From Thermosynechococcus sp. NK55a (GTDB lineage: Bacteria; Cyanobacteriota; Cyanobacteriia; Thermosynechococcales; Thermosynechococcaceae): a stretch of 64,000 bases of DNA. The position numbers were made by a program, and so were the translations under genes. Every line of letters starts with the position of its first letter. Position 1 is the stretch's first letter. Below the pieces are notes generated by a model. That model was not told where the DNA came from, did not search any database, and saw only the letters and a program-made list of their open reading frames with translations. Positions 1 to 10,015 of the stretch are shown here, piece by piece. Where the stretch lies: positions 1,764,313 to 1,828,312 of the forward strand of contig NC_023033.1 in NCBI RefSeq assembly GCF_000505665.1, in the 5' to 3' direction.

Positions 1-872
1 AAATTTATGGGCCTGAAAGTTCAGGGAAAACCACGTTGGCACTCCACGCCGTAGCCGAAGTCCAGAAAGCCGGTGGGGTCGCTGCCTTTGTGGATGCCGA
101 ACATGCCCTAGATCCCACCTATTCTGCTGCCCTAGGGGTAGATATTGAAAACCTGCTGGTGGCGCAGCCGGATACTGGAGAAGCGGGCTTAGAAATCGTG
201 GATCAACTGGTGCGCTCGACGGCTGTGGATATTGTGGTGGTGGACTCCGTGGCCGCCTTGGTGCCCCGTGCCGAAATTGAGGGAGACATGGGAGATAGCC
301 ATGTGGGGCTGCAAGCCCGCCTCATGAGCCAAGCCCTGCGCAAAATTACCGGCAATATCGGTAAAACGGGCTGTACGGTGATTTTCCTGAACCAATTGCG
401 GCAAAAGATTGGCGTCACCTACGGCAACCCGGAAACGACAACGGGGGGAATAGCCCTCAAGTTCTTTGCCTCGGTGCGCCTAGATATTCGGCGAGTGCAA
501 ACCCTGAAGAAGGGAACAGAGGAATTTGGGATTCGCGCCAAAGTCAAGGTGGCCAAAAATAAGGTGGCGCCTCCCTTTCGCATTGCAGAGTTTGACATTA
601 TTTTTGGTCAGGGGATTTCCAAGTTAGGCTGCGTTCTCGATATAGCCGAGGCAACCGGTGTGATTACCCGCAAAGGGGCTTGGTATTCCTACAACGGTGA
701 AAACCTTGCCCAAGGCCGCGAGAACACAATTAAGTACATGGAGGAGAACCCTCCCTTTGCCCAAGAGGTTGAACAGCAGGTGCGGCAAAAGCTAGACCAA
801 GGAGCAGCGGGCTTTGCCAATTTTGCCAATAGGGTGACTCATACCCATGAGGAAATTGGCGAAGAGGAATAG
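1..872 (+). CDS. recA: Recombinase RecA (5' end missing)
   Basis: RecA forms ATP-dependent filaments on single-stranded DNA, drives homologous strand exchange and triggers LexA cleavage. The gene runs in from the left edge: the frame is open from base 3 and begins inside the Walker A loop (GPESSGKTT). The Walker B stretch ([14 protein letters not shown]) and the DNA-binding loop region ([21 protein letters not shown]) follow, so only roughly the first 60-70 residues are outside the window. The C-terminus is acidic ([10 protein letters not shown]), as usual for RecA. The last 34 bases overlap the 3' end of the opposite-strand acetyltransferase gene. Identification is certain; the start cannot be placed. 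Confidence 0.97.
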   Translation, partial: IYGPESSGKTTLALHAVAEVQKAGGVAAFVDAEHALDPTYSAALGVDIENLLVAQPDTGEAGLEIVDQLVRSTAVDIVVVDSVAALVPRAEIEGDMGDSHVGLQARLMSQALRKITGNIGKTGCTVIFLNQLRQKIGVTYGNPETTTGGIALKFFASVRLDIRRVQTLKKGTEEFGIRAKVKVAKNKVAPPFRIAEFDIIFGQGISKLGCVLDIAEATGVITRKGAWYSYNGENLAQGRENTIKYMEENPPFAQEVEQQVRQKLDQGAAGFANFANRVTHTHEEIGEEE

Positions 873-1387
873 GGGCGATCGCCTGTGAGGGACTTCCGCA
901 GCAGTAACTTTCGCTCTCCCCAAAACGTGAAGTCTTCCTCAACCACTTCAAAGCCACAGCGGGCATATAACTGCCGTGCTGCTTGATTTTGAGCAAGGAC
1001 GTGGAGATAGAGATCGGAATAGTCGGAATAGATGGCGTAAAGGTGGGTCTCAACCGCCTGTAATAGCCGCCGGCCAATGCCCCGTCGTCGGTAGTCGGGA
1101 TGCACGGCCAAGTTAGAGAGATAAGGGTTGGGTTGCCCCTTGATCTCACGGAGCTGCACCTCAACACTTCCTACACATCGAGAAGCGCCTCCTATGGGCA
1201 TAATGGCTAGCCAACAGTGGTAGTGGGGACGCTCGCGCTGCCAGCGATCGCGCAAATCCTGCTCAATCCCCAACTGGAGAAAACCGCGCCAAAGGGCTTG
1301 CCAACCGCCACCGGGATGAAAACTCAGCGCCACGAGCTGAGCCACACTTGGCAAGTCGGTGATCTCTGCTGCACGAATCTCAATCAT
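839..1387 (-). CDS. GNAT family N-acetyltransferase, RimI-like
   Basis: A 182-residue single-domain GNAT protein that would transfer acetyl from acetyl-CoA to an amine. The acetyl-CoA motif A is visible near residues 95-115 ([15 protein letters not shown]), followed by the usual C-terminal strand and Tyr-containing helix ([18 protein letters not shown]). RimI-type enzymes acetylate protein N-termini, but the substrate cannot be told from sequence. The start ATG lies one base after the stop of the upstream TPR gene, so the two are probably co-transcribed. The 3' end overlaps the recA 3' end by 34 bases in convergent orientation. A RimI role is inferred; GNAT membership is seen directly. Confidence 0.85.
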   Translation of the reverse strand: MIEIRAAEITDLPSVAQLVALSFHPGGGWQALWRGFLQLGIEQDLRDRWQRERPHYHCWLAIMPIGGASRCVGSVEVQLREIKGQPNPYLSNLAVHPDYRRRGIGRRLLQAVETHLYAIYSDYSDLYLHVLAQNQAARQLYARCGFEVVEEDFTFWGERKLLLRKSLTGDRPYSSSPISSWV

Positions 1388-1388
1388 G

Positions 1389-2258
1389 CTAGGGCTGAGG
1401 AAGGGCAGATTGCTCCAGTTGGCTCATCAGTGCCCGCAGGGGGGGCTTGGCCAATAGGGTTTGCGTATCCGCCACCAAGCGATCGCCCCAGAGGTTCTCC
1501 CGTTGAAACTCCACCGTGCCGTAGCGACTATCGAGACGCAGCGCCTCCTCTGCGAGTTGTATTGCCCTTTCTTCCTGCCCCAGGCGAAGGAGAGCCGTGG
1601 CCAAAGCCAGTTTAGGCTCACTGGCCTTGGGGTCAATGTCTGCCGCCTGTTCCCAGTTCTTTGCCGCCTGCTGAATCCTGCCTTGCTCATAGAGCACCAA
1701 ACCAATGTTGGTGTAGGCTGGCCAAAACTGGCGATCCAAACGCAGGACACGACGGTATTGAGCGATCGCCTGCTCCTTTTCTCCCAGTTTGAGATAGGCG
1801 TTGCCCAGATTAAACCATTCCTCTGTGGCATCGGGTTTGAGAGCCAATCCCTGGGCGATTGCCCGCACCGCTGCCCCGTACTGTCCTAGGCGAAAGTGGG
1901 CAGTGCCTAGGTTGAAATAGGCGGCTGGATTTTTGGTATTCAGTTTCAAGGCCTGCTCTAGGGCAGGAACAGCCTCCTGAGGTTGATTGACCGTGAGATA
2001 CAGGCCACCGAGCAAGGCCCAGATCTCGTGGGCCTGAGGTGCTAACTGCACGGCCAGCTTGGCTCGCACCAACGCATCTTGAAATTGCTGGAACTGCGCC
2101 AGTTGCAGGGCTTCTTGTGCCACGATAAAGCCATTTTGCTCCATCTCCTTAGGATTGAGTTCAAGGGTGCGCGGTAGCACCACCTGCGCCGTGGCCACAC
2201 TGCTACTGAGGAGGACTAGACTCAGACCAAAGATAGAGCGGGCAATTGTTTTAAGCAC
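1389..2258 (-). CDS. Secreted or periplasmic TPR repeat protein
   Basis: About 289 residues. I start it at a GTG (2256-2258) because a signal peptide follows directly (VLKTIARSIFGLSLVLLSSS then VATAQ); the 40 codons upstream are basic and unlike a secreted N-terminus. The mature part carries at least five tetratricopeptide repeats, with lines such as AAYFNLGTAHFRLGQYGAA, EEWFNLGNAYLKLGEKEQA and PAYTNIGLVLYEQGRIQQA. TPR solenoids mediate protein-protein contacts; the partner is unknown. The stop is one base from the start of the GNAT gene, suggesting a two-gene operon. Confidence 0.8.
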   Translation of the reverse strand: MLKTIARSIFGLSLVLLSSSVATAQVVLPRTLELNPKEMEQNGFIVAQEALQLAQFQQFQDALVRAKLAVQLAPQAHEIWALLGGLYLTVNQPQEAVPALEQALKLNTKNPAAYFNLGTAHFRLGQYGAAVRAIAQGLALKPDATEEWFNLGNAYLKLGEKEQAIAQYRRVLRLDRQFWPAYTNIGLVLYEQGRIQQAAKNWEQAADIDPKASEPKLALATALLRLGQEERAIQLAEEALRLDSRYGTVEFQRENLWGDRLVADTQTLLAKPPLRALMSQLEQSALPQP

Positions 2259-2468
2259 GATGGGCGTCTCGGTGTTGACTAAGCAGGACGGATTCTTCTT
2301 TAGTTTGCCACAACCTCTCCGCACTTGGTGTTTGCTGTTGCCGCCTTGGCGCCAAGACGCTTGCTTTCTGAAAAACAATAGATTAATTTAGACCTTGACT
2401 AGGATCTCAATTTATATTTCTCTTTACATTTTCTAAACAAAATTAAATGTGTTTTTGAGGAAGCTTAA

Positions 2469-2741
2469 ATGTCAAGCAGTTCAGAGCAAAACATCCCCAA
2501 CTATCTTGTTCCAGCAATTCTTTCAACAATTTGTTGCTGTTTACCCGTTGGAATTATCGCAATTATCTTTGCCGCCCAAGTTGACTCAAAGTTGACCGCC
2601 GGCGATCGTGCCGGGGCGCTAGAGGCCTCAAATAAGGCCAAGTTGTTCACTTGGATGGCTGTCATTTTAGGATTGCTGGGAAGTGTTCTTTATGCGGTGC
2701 TCATGGTTCTCGCAATTATCGCCGAGCAGGGGGGCCAGTAG
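2469..2741 (+). CDS. CD225/dispanin-like small membrane protein
   Basis: A 90-residue protein with two hydrophobic segments (about residues 12-35 and 61-84) joined by a polar loop. The pattern IPNYLVPAILSTICCCLPVG, then AAQVDSKLTAGDRAGALEAS, then KAKLFTWMAVILG matches the CD225 (dispanin, IFITM-like) domain: an N-terminal half with a Cys cluster, a loop with a short helical acidic/basic stretch, then a second transmembrane helix. The Cys triplet could be lipidated, which is inference from eukaryotic members. A GAGGAAG Shine-Dalgarno sits 6-12 bases upstream. Its 3' end overlaps the nagA 3' end on the other strand by 26 bases. Function in bacteria is unknown. Confidence 0.8.
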   Translation: MSSSSEQNIPNYLVPAILSTICCCLPVGIIAIIFAAQVDSKLTAGDRAGALEASNKAKLFTWMAVILGLLGSVLYAVLMVLAIIAEQGGQ

Positions 2742-3858
2742 CCGGCAGGCGTTCATAATGGTCAGGCGATCGCCAGCGCAACAGGTGAGTGGCCGGTTGT
2801 TGCAATAGTTCAGTCCTCAAGCCCAGAGCCCGGCGCGGGTTTACCGTCGCCAATGTTAACGCTGCTTCAAAATTGCACACTCCCCAGTCCACTAATCGTC
2901 CCACCATGGTCAGCAGCGGCACTGTGGTACCGCAGAGGGTGCCATCAGCCAATCGTGCAGTGCCATTTTTGACCTCAATGTGCCGCTCATCCCAAGGGTA
3001 CAGGCCATCCCCTAACCCCAGCGGTGCCAGCGCATCACTGACCAAAAACAGGCGATCGCCCGCGCATTGCCACAAAATCCGTAACATTTGGGGATGGACA
3101 TGAACCCCATCGGCAATCACCCCACACCAGACCCGCTGATCGGTCAGGGCGGCTGCTAACAGTCCCGGCTCTCGATGGTGGAGGGGAGGCATGGCATTAA
3201 AAGCATGGGTAATCATAGTGGCACCCGCCTCAAAAGCCGCCTGGGCTTGGGCTAGGGTGGCCATGGAGTGGCCTAAACTGACGGTAATTCCTAACTCCCG
3301 CAAGTAGGGCAAAACCTGATGGCTTGTATCCAATTCCGGCGCTAGGGTGAGAATGCACACTGCTGGGCTAAAGGCTGCCAGAACTGCTTGAACAGCTTCC
3401 AAGGTCAAGGGTTGCAGATACTCTTGGGGGTGGGCCCCCCGCTTGTGGGGATTGAGAAACGGCCCCTCTAAATGGACGCCGAGAATCTCAGCTTCCGGCT
3501 CCAGAGAGTTCGGCACATACTGGTGAATCAGTCCCAAAGCGGTGTGAATTGCCCCTAGGGGAGCGGTTACGATGGTGGGGGCATAGGCATCAATCCCCTG
3601 TTGCCAAAGGTAGCGGCTAATTTTAGGCAGCGGTTCTGCCGTCTTCAACTCCGGAAAAGGAATGCCCAAGGCACCGTTAATTTGTAAATCGACCCCCCCC
3701 AGGGAGAGATAATCACCAGCAAAATCCACAACGCCAACAGCTTGCGGTGGAATTAAATCTGAGCCAATGGCGACTACCTTGCCATCGGCAATTTGTACCT
3801 GTTGCAGGCGATCGCGCCCCAAAAGCCGGACCCGATCCAGCCATTGCGCCGCCATCAT
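2716..3858 (-). CDS. nagA: N-acetylglucosamine-6-phosphate deacetylase
   Basis: Hydrolyses N-acetylglucosamine-6-phosphate to glucosamine-6-phosphate and acetate, linking amino-sugar recycling to cell-wall precursors. The 380-residue protein has the amidohydrolase layout: GGVDLQINGALG near the N-terminus, the metal-ligand glutamate in HLEGPFLNPHKRGAH, the histidine regions SLGHSMATLAQA and ITHAFNAMPPLHHREPG, and the catalytic aspartate in FLVSDALAPLG. The start ATG overlaps the stop of the upstream ferredoxin gene as ATGA, so translation is probably coupled. The GGGGGGGG run encoding the GGV segment is intact at eight bases. The 3' end overlaps the CD225 gene. Confidence 0.93.
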   Translation of the reverse strand: MMAAQWLDRVRLLGRDRLQQVQIADGKVVAIGSDLIPPQAVGVVDFAGDYLSLGGVDLQINGALGIPFPELKTAEPLPKISRYLWQQGIDAYAPTIVTAPLGAIHTALGLIHQYVPNSLEPEAEILGVHLEGPFLNPHKRGAHPQEYLQPLTLEAVQAVLAAFSPAVCILTLAPELDTSHQVLPYLRELGITVSLGHSMATLAQAQAAFEAGATMITHAFNAMPPLHHREPGLLAAALTDQRVWCGVIADGVHVHPQMLRILWQCAGDRLFLVSDALAPLGLGDGLYPWDERHIEVKNGTARLADGTLCGTTVPLLTMVGRLVDWGVCNFEAALTLATVNPRRALGLRTELLQQPATHLLRWRSPDHYERLPATGPPARR

Positions 3859-4082
3859 GCGGGCGTTGCTTGTAAATCAGGACGTTCTTCGGGCACAATT
3901 GCCCCCTCGACAGGACACACTTGCAGACAGATGCCGCAGTCAATGCAAGTGGCAAAATCAATCCAGAACCAATCCGTGCCCTTGCTATTTTTGCCCGGCC
4001 CTGGATGAATACAGGCTACCGGACAAGCCTCGACGCAATCAGCAACCCCTTCACAGGTATTGGTGACAATCGTGTGGGCCAC
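3855..4082 (-). CDS. 4Fe-4S dicluster-type ferredoxin
   Basis: A 75-residue soluble electron carrier. Two cysteine clusters are seen: an N-terminal one with atypical spacing (CEGVADCVEACPVACIHPG) and a canonical C-x2-C-x2-C-x3-CP set (CIDCGICLQVCPV), with about 30 residues between, as in small bacterial 7Fe/8Fe ferredoxins. I chose the GTG at 4080-4082 because a GAGGA motif lies just upstream and it gives the usual VAHTIV start; another GTG ten codons upstream is possible. It overlaps nagA by four bases (ATGA), which suggests co-expression, although a functional link between a ferredoxin and NagA is not obvious. Confidence 0.88.
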   Translation of the reverse strand: MAHTIVTNTCEGVADCVEACPVACIHPGPGKNSKGTDWFWIDFATCIDCGICLQVCPVEGAIVPEERPDLQATPA

Positions 4083-4142
4083 AGTGTTTTCCTCACTGAG
4101 AGTGGAATTCACCTATCCATTGTAAATCTGTAAATCCCGCGG

Positions 4143-5774
4143 CTAAATCCCTAAATCTGACTTAGCAGCTTCAGCCGCCTCTAAGAGCGCAGGTGTGGGT
4201 AGTTCCTGCCAGTCGGGATCGCCGATTTCCCCATAGAAACTTTCATCATAGCTACGGGTTTGAATCACCACTGGCATCGGCACTGCATGGCCAAGGACCA
4301 GAGCCTGCTGTTTAGAATCCAGCTTTGCCAACACTGAACGCAACTGCTGTGATCCGGGCACCCCAGTGAAAATTGCCTCAATGTCTTTTTCATCGTTGAG
4401 GAGGGCCGTAATGCGAGTACCAATTTGCGACATGATTTCACTATCAATGCCGGAAGGCCGCTGATCCACAACCAGCAAGGTCACGAAATACTTGCGCATT
4501 TCGCGGGCGATCGTGCCAAAGATCGTCTGTTTTACGGTTGCTGGATCCAAGAAGCGGTGAGCTTCTTCAATCGTGATTACCAGTTGCCGGGGGCGATCGC
4601 TCGGATTTTTCGTTTGCAGAAAGACCTCTGACTGCTGCACGTAGGCTTGGTGAATGCGGCGGGCAATAATATTCGTCGCCAGCATATAGGAGAGCATATT
4701 CGCTTGGGAGCCAAACTCAATCACCACATGTTGACCTGCAGCCAGGGTCGCCAAAATTTGGCCAATGTAGTTCTTGCTACAGGTGTTGCGTAGGTACTTC
4801 AGTTGTTCCAGCCGCGTGAGTTTGCGTTGCAGGGCCATGATAGAAGCCTTGCTGCCCATTTTTGTTTCACAAAACTCCTGAATCTCCTGATTGGTCATCA
4901 TCAGCAGGCGAGTGATCCAGCCCTTACCAAACTCGTTGCGCAGAATCATTGCATTTTCTAGGCTGGCCTCCGAGAGGTTGAGTTCTGCCTGCACCAGCGC
5001 CAAGTCCTCGACCTCGATTTGATCAAAACCAATGTAGAGTTCCTGGGCATCGCGCACGCCCCGCCGTTGGGTGGATTCAGGGTCAAGGGTATAGATCTTT
5101 ACTTGGCGTGGAAACAGTTGCCGCAATCCCTTAACGGTACTCAGTTGCTTGCCTTCCCGGGTGGCCTCCCAGCCATACTCCGAGTGCATATCAAAAATCA
5201 GGTTCACCGCCGCCTGTTTGCGGATAATCCCCGACAACAACAGCCGCGTCAAAAAGGACTTGCCCGTGCCCGACTTGCCAAATACGCCATTGCTGCGCTC
5301 CACAAAGCGATCTAAATCCAAACAAATGGGCACCGCCATATCCAAAGGGGTACCAATGGCAAAGTGGCGGCGCTGCGGATCGTCCTCCCAGCCAAAGACG
5401 GCACGAAAGTCTCGTTCACTGGCTTCGTAAACCGGACTGAAGTGGGCAGGAATGGTTTTCACAGGACGGAGTTCCTGCTCATCGTCGAGAATCATCAGCA
5501 TTGGCGCCACACTCAAGGTGGCAAACGTGCCATTGCCTGCTAGCACCTCCTGCAAAAAGGTATCTTCAAGGGCGGGGGGATTGAGGAGAATGCGGGGATT
5601 GGCAGTGCCGAGAGCCACATCCGTCAGCAGGCAAAAGAAGCGCGATCGCCGGCCTTGCACCACCAAAAATTGCCCAACCCGCAGTTCCTCCACTGAAACC
5701 TGACCACTGAGTCGCACTTCAAGGCCTTGACTGAGGGAGCCTTGGACGACTATTCCCAGTTGTTGAGCCGTCAT
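4143..5774 (-). CDS. HerA-like ATPase (DUF87 family)
   Basis: A 543-residue predicted hexameric AAA/FtsK-type ATPase. The N-terminal HAS-barrel-like region (about 1-130) is followed by Walker A (GVFGKSGTGKSFLTRLLL, near 170-185), a Walker B-like strand ending in glutamates (LVITIEEAHRFLDP, near 395) and an arginine-finger region (VVDQRPSGIDSEIMSQ). HerA translocates DNA with the NurA nuclease in archaea; no NurA neighbour is visible here, so its job in this cyanobacterium is open. Only 13 bases separate it from dacB upstream, so the two are probably one transcript. Confidence 0.85.
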   Translation of the reverse strand: MTAQQLGIVVQGSLSQGLEVRLSGQVSVEELRVGQFLVVQGRRSRFFCLLTDVALGTANPRILLNPPALEDTFLQEVLAGNGTFATLSVAPMLMILDDEQELRPVKTIPAHFSPVYEASERDFRAVFGWEDDPQRRHFAIGTPLDMAVPICLDLDRFVERSNGVFGKSGTGKSFLTRLLLSGIIRKQAAVNLIFDMHSEYGWEATREGKQLSTVKGLRQLFPRQVKIYTLDPESTQRRGVRDAQELYIGFDQIEVEDLALVQAELNLSEASLENAMILRNEFGKGWITRLLMMTNQEIQEFCETKMGSKASIMALQRKLTRLEQLKYLRNTCSKNYIGQILATLAAGQHVVIEFGSQANMLSYMLATNIIARRIHQAYVQQSEVFLQTKNPSDRPRQLVITIEEAHRFLDPATVKQTIFGTIAREMRKYFVTLLVVDQRPSGIDSEIMSQIGTRITALLNDEKDIEAIFTGVPGSQQLRSVLAKLDSKQQALVLGHAVPMPVVIQTRSYDESFYGEIGDPDWQELPTPALLEAAEAAKSDLGI

Positions 5775-5787
5775 CTTTATTGCGTCT

Positions 5788-7035
5788 TTATTGCGCCGTT
5801 ACAGCCTGGATCCGTTGGGGATCCCCAAAGCGGGGAGCACCAGCTTGGCTGTGGAATTCCGCCCCCGGTAGTTGACTCGGTTGGAGGGTTTGACTGAGGT
5901 GCTGCACATAGCGATCCTGCGCCCGCCGAAAGCCCTCTAGGTTGCTGCCACCATTCAAGAGTGCAAAACAGACAGTGCCGTATCGAGCCGTAGGCAAGAC
6001 CCCCACTAGGGCACTCACATTCCAAAGGGAACCGGTTTTCACTAGCGTTGCCGCAGGCAATTGACGATCCTCTAATGTACCGCCGTCGCGCCCTGCCATG
6101 GGTAGCACATCTGCCAAACTGTGGTTTTTCGCGGCTAACTCCTGCTGGAGGGCAAAGAGCATACCACACACTGCCCGGGGAGAAATTCGATTCTCCTCCC
6201 CCAGCCCTGAACCATTGATCAGTTGAATTTCAGCGGCGGAAACATTGGCTTTACGGGCAGCCACTTGAGCCACGGTTGCAGCACCTCCTACCATTTCTGC
6301 CAGCATTTCTGCAATTCCATTGTTGCTGTAGATATTCATTTGCCGCACAATTTCCCCTAAGGGAAGGGAGCGGTGCTCTAGGCGAATCGTGACATTGGCG
6401 GGGATCGTCCCTTGGAAGCGTGTTCCACCGGCAATACTCACTTGGGGGCGCGGTTGTTCCTTGAGGTGCTGCCCATAGGCCGCTGCAATTTCGGGGGTCC
6501 ACCGGCGATGATCGAGGGCCAGTTTGAATAGCTCTGCGCTGATCTGGGGGTCAGAGTAAAAGTTCATGATAAAGGGAGGGACGATGACTAAGTTCCCTTG
6601 CACTTGCTGAATTCCCAAGCGATTGAGGGCATTGCCAAGGGCGATCGCCTCCTCCCACACAAACAGGGGATCATTGCCGCCAATCAAGACCAAATCCCCC
6701 CTGAGGACACCATTTTGTAGCCTGCCTGTCGTGCCAATGCGAGTGAGAAACTGATGCTCAAAGGGGTATTTGTCGAGAACAGCAAGGCTCGTGGCGATTT
6801 TGGTGACCGATGCAGCAGGAAGGGGGCGATCTCCCTGGTGGTTTACAAGTAACTGCTGGGCACTTTGAATCCAAATCCCCTGTTGGCTGGGGGCAAAGCC
6901 TTCTTCAGCTAGCGTTTGCAGGTAGCGATCGCGATACTGATACAGCGCCGCATGATAGGGAAAAATCACTGCTTTGAGAGCCTCAAAGGGCGGCTGTCCC
7001 CAGTACCATGCTACTGCTGCCAATAGCTCCAACAT
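5788..7035 (-). CDS. dacB: D-alanyl-D-alanine carboxypeptidase, PBP4/S13 family
   Basis: A penicillin-binding protein that trims or cleaves peptide cross-links in peptidoglycan. All three S13 motifs are seen: SxxK (ASVTKIATSLAVL, near residue 80), SxN (IYSNNGIAEMLAE, near 240) and KTG (VKTGSLWNVSALVG, near 340). Length (415 residues) fits the family. The N-terminus is hydrophobic (MLELLAAVAWYWG) but is not a clear cleavable signal peptide, so the true start or export route is uncertain. It lies in a leftward run DUF2839 - dacB - herA-like with gaps of 7 and 13 bases. Confidence 0.93.
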   Translation of the reverse strand: MLELLAAVAWYWGQPPFEALKAVIFPYHAALYQYRDRYLQTLAEEGFAPSQQGIWIQSAQQLLVNHQGDRPLPAASVTKIATSLAVLDKYPFEHQFLTRIGTTGRLQNGVLRGDLVLIGGNDPLFVWEEAIALGNALNRLGIQQVQGNLVIVPPFIMNFYSDPQISAELFKLALDHRRWTPEIAAAYGQHLKEQPRPQVSIAGGTRFQGTIPANVTIRLEHRSLPLGEIVRQMNIYSNNGIAEMLAEMVGGAATVAQVAARKANVSAAEIQLINGSGLGEENRISPRAVCGMLFALQQELAAKNHSLADVLPMAGRDGGTLEDRQLPAATLVKTGSLWNVSALVGVLPTARYGTVCFALLNGGSNLEGFRRAQDRYVQHLSQTLQPSQLPGAEFHSQAGAPRFGDPQRIQAVTAQ

Positions 7036-7042
7036 GGGCCCT

Positions 7043-7249
7043 CTAATTCACCGTCAATTCCCACCAGCCAAAACTGGGGCCGATAAAACGCACTGTTAAC
7101 CAAATCACCACCAGTAGGCCAATCCCCAGCCACGTTCCTCGCGTCACCCATTTCTGAATCAGCAACAGTTGCTCCTTTTTTAGCCAGCCCCCCTGTTGTT
7201 GACCGTAGGCCTCACCGAGGGTTTCTTTGCGCCGCTTTGCCTCACCCAT
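7043..7249 (-). CDS. DUF2839 family membrane protein
   Basis: A 68-residue protein starting at the internal ATG that gives MGEAKRRKETLGEAYG, the characteristic N-terminus of the cyanobacterial DUF2839 family. A longer frame begins 17 codons upstream but adds only an unremarkable basic stretch. One transmembrane helix is visible near the C-terminus (GTWLGIGLLVVIWLTVRFIG). Function is unknown. It sits seven bases upstream of dacB on the same strand. Confidence 0.8.
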   Translation of the reverse strand: MGEAKRRKETLGEAYGQQQGGWLKKEQLLLIQKWVTRGTWLGIGLLVVIWLTVRFIGPSFGWWELTVN

Positions 7250-7363
7250 AGTTGCTGCGAGAACAGTTACAGTCCTTATCCTAGAGCTTTTGGGGAGCAA
7301 TGGTGAGCAATCTTGACAAGTCCTTGATAAGTCTCTAGAGCAACCGCCGCCAAGGGCTTACCT

Positions 7364-9931
7364 TTAGGACTCTAGGACGAAGTTCACCAACTTGCCCGGC
7401 ACAACAATGACTTTTTTAATGGTTTTACCCGCGAGATAGCGCTGGCCAATCTCTGAGTGCTTGGCAGCTTCCTCAAGTTCGGCTTGGCTGGCAGCGGCTG
7501 GCACTTGGATCGCGCCACGGGTTTTACCCATGACCTGAATGACAAGGGTAATTTCATCGGCAACGAGGGCAGTGGGGTCTGCTTTTGGCCAAGGCTGGCG
7601 GTGAATTGAATCAGTGCCCCCCAGTTGGTGCCAAAGTTCTTCGCTGATGTGGGGGGCAAAGGGAGCAAGGAGGGTGAGTAGGGTTTGGATGCCTTCGCTA
7701 TAGACCCCAGAGGTGTAGCAGTCGGCACTGCTGAGGGCATTACTGAGTTTCATGAGTTCAGCAACAGCCGTATTCAGTTGATAGTCACCTTCAATGTCCT
7801 CACTAATTTCTTTAATGGCTGTGTGAATGGCACGGCGCAGATCTTTTTCGGCTTTGGTTAGGGTTGTGGGCAGGGGTTGCCCCAGCCGACCCCCCTTGGC
7901 TTTGAACGTTTGTACGAGTCGCCAGACGCGGTTGAGAAAGCGAAACTGCCCTTCAACGTCAGCATCGTCCCATTCCAGGTCTTTTTCGGGGGGCGCTTTG
8001 AAGAGGATAAACATCCGCGCTGTGTCGGCACCGTACTGTTGGATGACATCGCCGGGAGCAACGCCGTTGTACTTCGACTTGGACATTTTCTCATAGACCA
8101 CCTCTAGGGCTTCCCCTGTGTCGGGATCGGTGGGTTGGTTGAGATCGGGGATGCGGCTGGGAATGATGTATTTACCAGTGCGCGGATTTTTGTAGGTGCG
8201 CCCTTGAACCATGCCTTGGGTGAGCAGTCGCTGAAAGGGTTCACTCACATGCACGAGCTGGCGATCGCGCAAGACTTTGGTAAAAAAGCGCGAGTAGAGC
8301 AAATGCAGAATGGCGTGCTCAATTCCCCCCACGTACTGATCCACCGGTAACCAGTCCTTGATGGCTGCGGGGTCAAAGGGGGCTTCACTGTTGCGGGCAT
8401 CAGCGTAGCGGAAGTAGTACCAAGAGGAGTCAATGAATGTGTCCATGGTATCCGTTTCCCGCTGGGCCGGCCCACCACACTGCGGGCAGGGGACATCGCG
8501 CCATGCAGCAAGCTTCGCCAAGGGAGAAGGCCCGCGACCGGTAAACTCCACGTCTTCAGGGAGGAGCACCGGTAATTCTGAGCGCGGCACCGGCACTGGC
8601 CCACACTGCGGACAGTGAATGATGGGAATGGGGACGCCCCAATAGCGTTGGCGGGAAATGAGCCAATCCCGCAGCCGATACTGCACTTGCGCCCGTCCCC
8701 AGCCTTGAGCCGCTGCGTATTCGGTAATCGCTACTTTAGCTGCGGTGGAGTCCATGCCATCAAATTGACCACTGTTGATCAATCTCCCCGGCTCTGTATA
8801 GGCGGCCTTGGGGCGGGCACTGGCTTTGCCGTCTGGGGGGATAATCACTTGGCGGATGGGGAGCTTGTGGGCTTTGGCAAACTGAAAATCCCGCTCATCG
8901 TGGGCAGGTACGCCCATCACGGCACCGGTACCGTATTCGTAGAGGACATAATCGGCAATCCAAATGGGGATTGCTTCGCCGGTAAAGGGGTTTAGGGCTT
9001 TGCCGCCGGTGGCCACACCCCGTTTGGGGCGATCGCCGGCTGTACGTTCCAGTTCACTTTCCTGTTGCACACTGGCAATAAAGGCTTCGACGGTTTTGCG
9101 GCGGCGGCTCGTGGTCACCTTCAGCGTGAGGGGATGTTCTGGCGCCAGTACCACGTATGTTACGCCGTAGACGGTATCGGGACGGGTGGTAAAAACACCA
9201 ATTTTCTCATTGCTGCCCACAATTGGGAATTCCAAATAGGCACCGGTGGACTGACCGATCCAGTTGGCCTGCATTAATTTCACCCGCTCTGGCCAGCCGG
9301 TCAGTTGTTCCAAGTCATTCAACAGTTCCTCAGCATAGGCGGTAATTTTCAGGAACCATTGCTTCAGCAGTCGCCGTTCCACTAAGGCCCCCGATCGCCA
9401 GGACCGTCCTTCACTGTCCACCTGCTCATTGGCCAAAACCGTTTGATCCACGGGATCCCAGTTCACCGCTGCCTCTTTCTGGTAGGCCAAGCCCGCCTCA
9501 AAAAATTCCAAAAACAGCCATTGTGTCCAGCGGTAGTAGTCGGGGTCACAGGTGGTCACCTCCCGTTCCCAATCGTAGGCGAGGCCAAGACGTTGCAGTT
9601 CTTGGCGCATTTGGCCAATATTCTGTTGTGTCCAAAGGCGGGGATGAATTCCCCGTTCAATGGCAGCATTTTCCGCCGGCAGGCCAAAGGCATCCCAGCC
9701 CATGGGGTGGAGAACGCGGTAACCCTGCATCCGCCGACAGCGGGCAATGACATCGGTAATCGTATAGTTGCGGACGTGCCCCATGTGCAGATTCCCTGAG
9801 GGGTAGGGAAACATGGAGAGGGCATAGAATTTGGGCTTTTGCGGATCGGTGTCGGTGCGATCCAGTTGGCGTGCAGCCCATTCCTGTTGCCACTTGGCCT
9901 CAATCACTTGGGGGTCGTAGCGATCGTCCAC
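7364..9931 (-). CDS. leuS: Leucyl-tRNA synthetase
   Basis: Charges tRNA-Leu with leucine. The 855-residue class I synthetase has the HIGH-type motif ([17 protein letters not shown], near residue 45), the CP1 editing domain with its threonine-rich site ([16 protein letters not shown]) and the KMSKS loop ([15 protein letters not shown]). A zinc-binding-like pair is seen in [11 protein letters not shown] and [20 protein letters not shown]. Length and order match bacterial LeuRS. The start ATG gives [18 protein letters not shown], the usual N-terminus. Confidence 0.98.
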   Translation of the reverse strand: MDDRYDPQVIEAKWQQEWAARQLDRTDTDPQKPKFYALSMFPYPSGNLHMGHVRNYTITDVIARCRRMQGYRVLHPMGWDAFGLPAENAAIERGIHPRLWTQQNIGQMRQELQRLGLAYDWEREVTTCDPDYYRWTQWLFLEFFEAGLAYQKEAAVNWDPVDQTVLANEQVDSEGRSWRSGALVERRLLKQWFLKITAYAEELLNDLEQLTGWPERVKLMQANWIGQSTGAYLEFPIVGSNEKIGVFTTRPDTVYGVTYVVLAPEHPLTLKVTTSRRRKTVEAFIASVQQESELERTAGDRPKRGVATGGKALNPFTGEAIPIWIADYVLYEYGTGAVMGVPAHDERDFQFAKAHKLPIRQVIIPPDGKASARPKAAYTEPGRLINSGQFDGMDSTAAKVAITEYAAAQGWGRAQVQYRLRDWLISRQRYWGVPIPIIHCPQCGPVPVPRSELPVLLPEDVEFTGRGPSPLAKLAAWRDVPCPQCGGPAQRETDTMDTFIDSSWYYFRYADARNSEAPFDPAAIKDWLPVDQYVGGIEHAILHLLYSRFFTKVLRDRQLVHVSEPFQRLLTQGMVQGRTYKNPRTGKYIIPSRIPDLNQPTDPDTGEALEVVYEKMSKSKYNGVAPGDVIQQYGADTARMFILFKAPPEKDLEWDDADVEGQFRFLNRVWRLVQTFKAKGGRLGQPLPTTLTKAEKDLRRAIHTAIKEISEDIEGDYQLNTAVAELMKLSNALSSADCYTSGVYSEGIQTLLTLLAPFAPHISEELWHQLGGTDSIHRQPWPKADPTALVADEITLVIQVMGKTRGAIQVPAAASQAELEEAAKHSEIGQRYLAGKTIKKVIVVPGKLVNFVLES

Positions 9932-10015
9932 AACAGTTTTCCCGAAAGAACAGCTTATCTATTGTATCTGGATTGTATCTGGCCCCTCCCCCTCCAAGAT
10001 GCTGCAACGGTGGCC

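Noticed and set aside
4143-5774. HerA-like ATPase as an antiphage (HerA-Sir2 or HerA-DUF) system
   Set aside because: No Sir2, nuclease or DUF partner beside it; it lies in a run with dacB and a DUF2839 gene.
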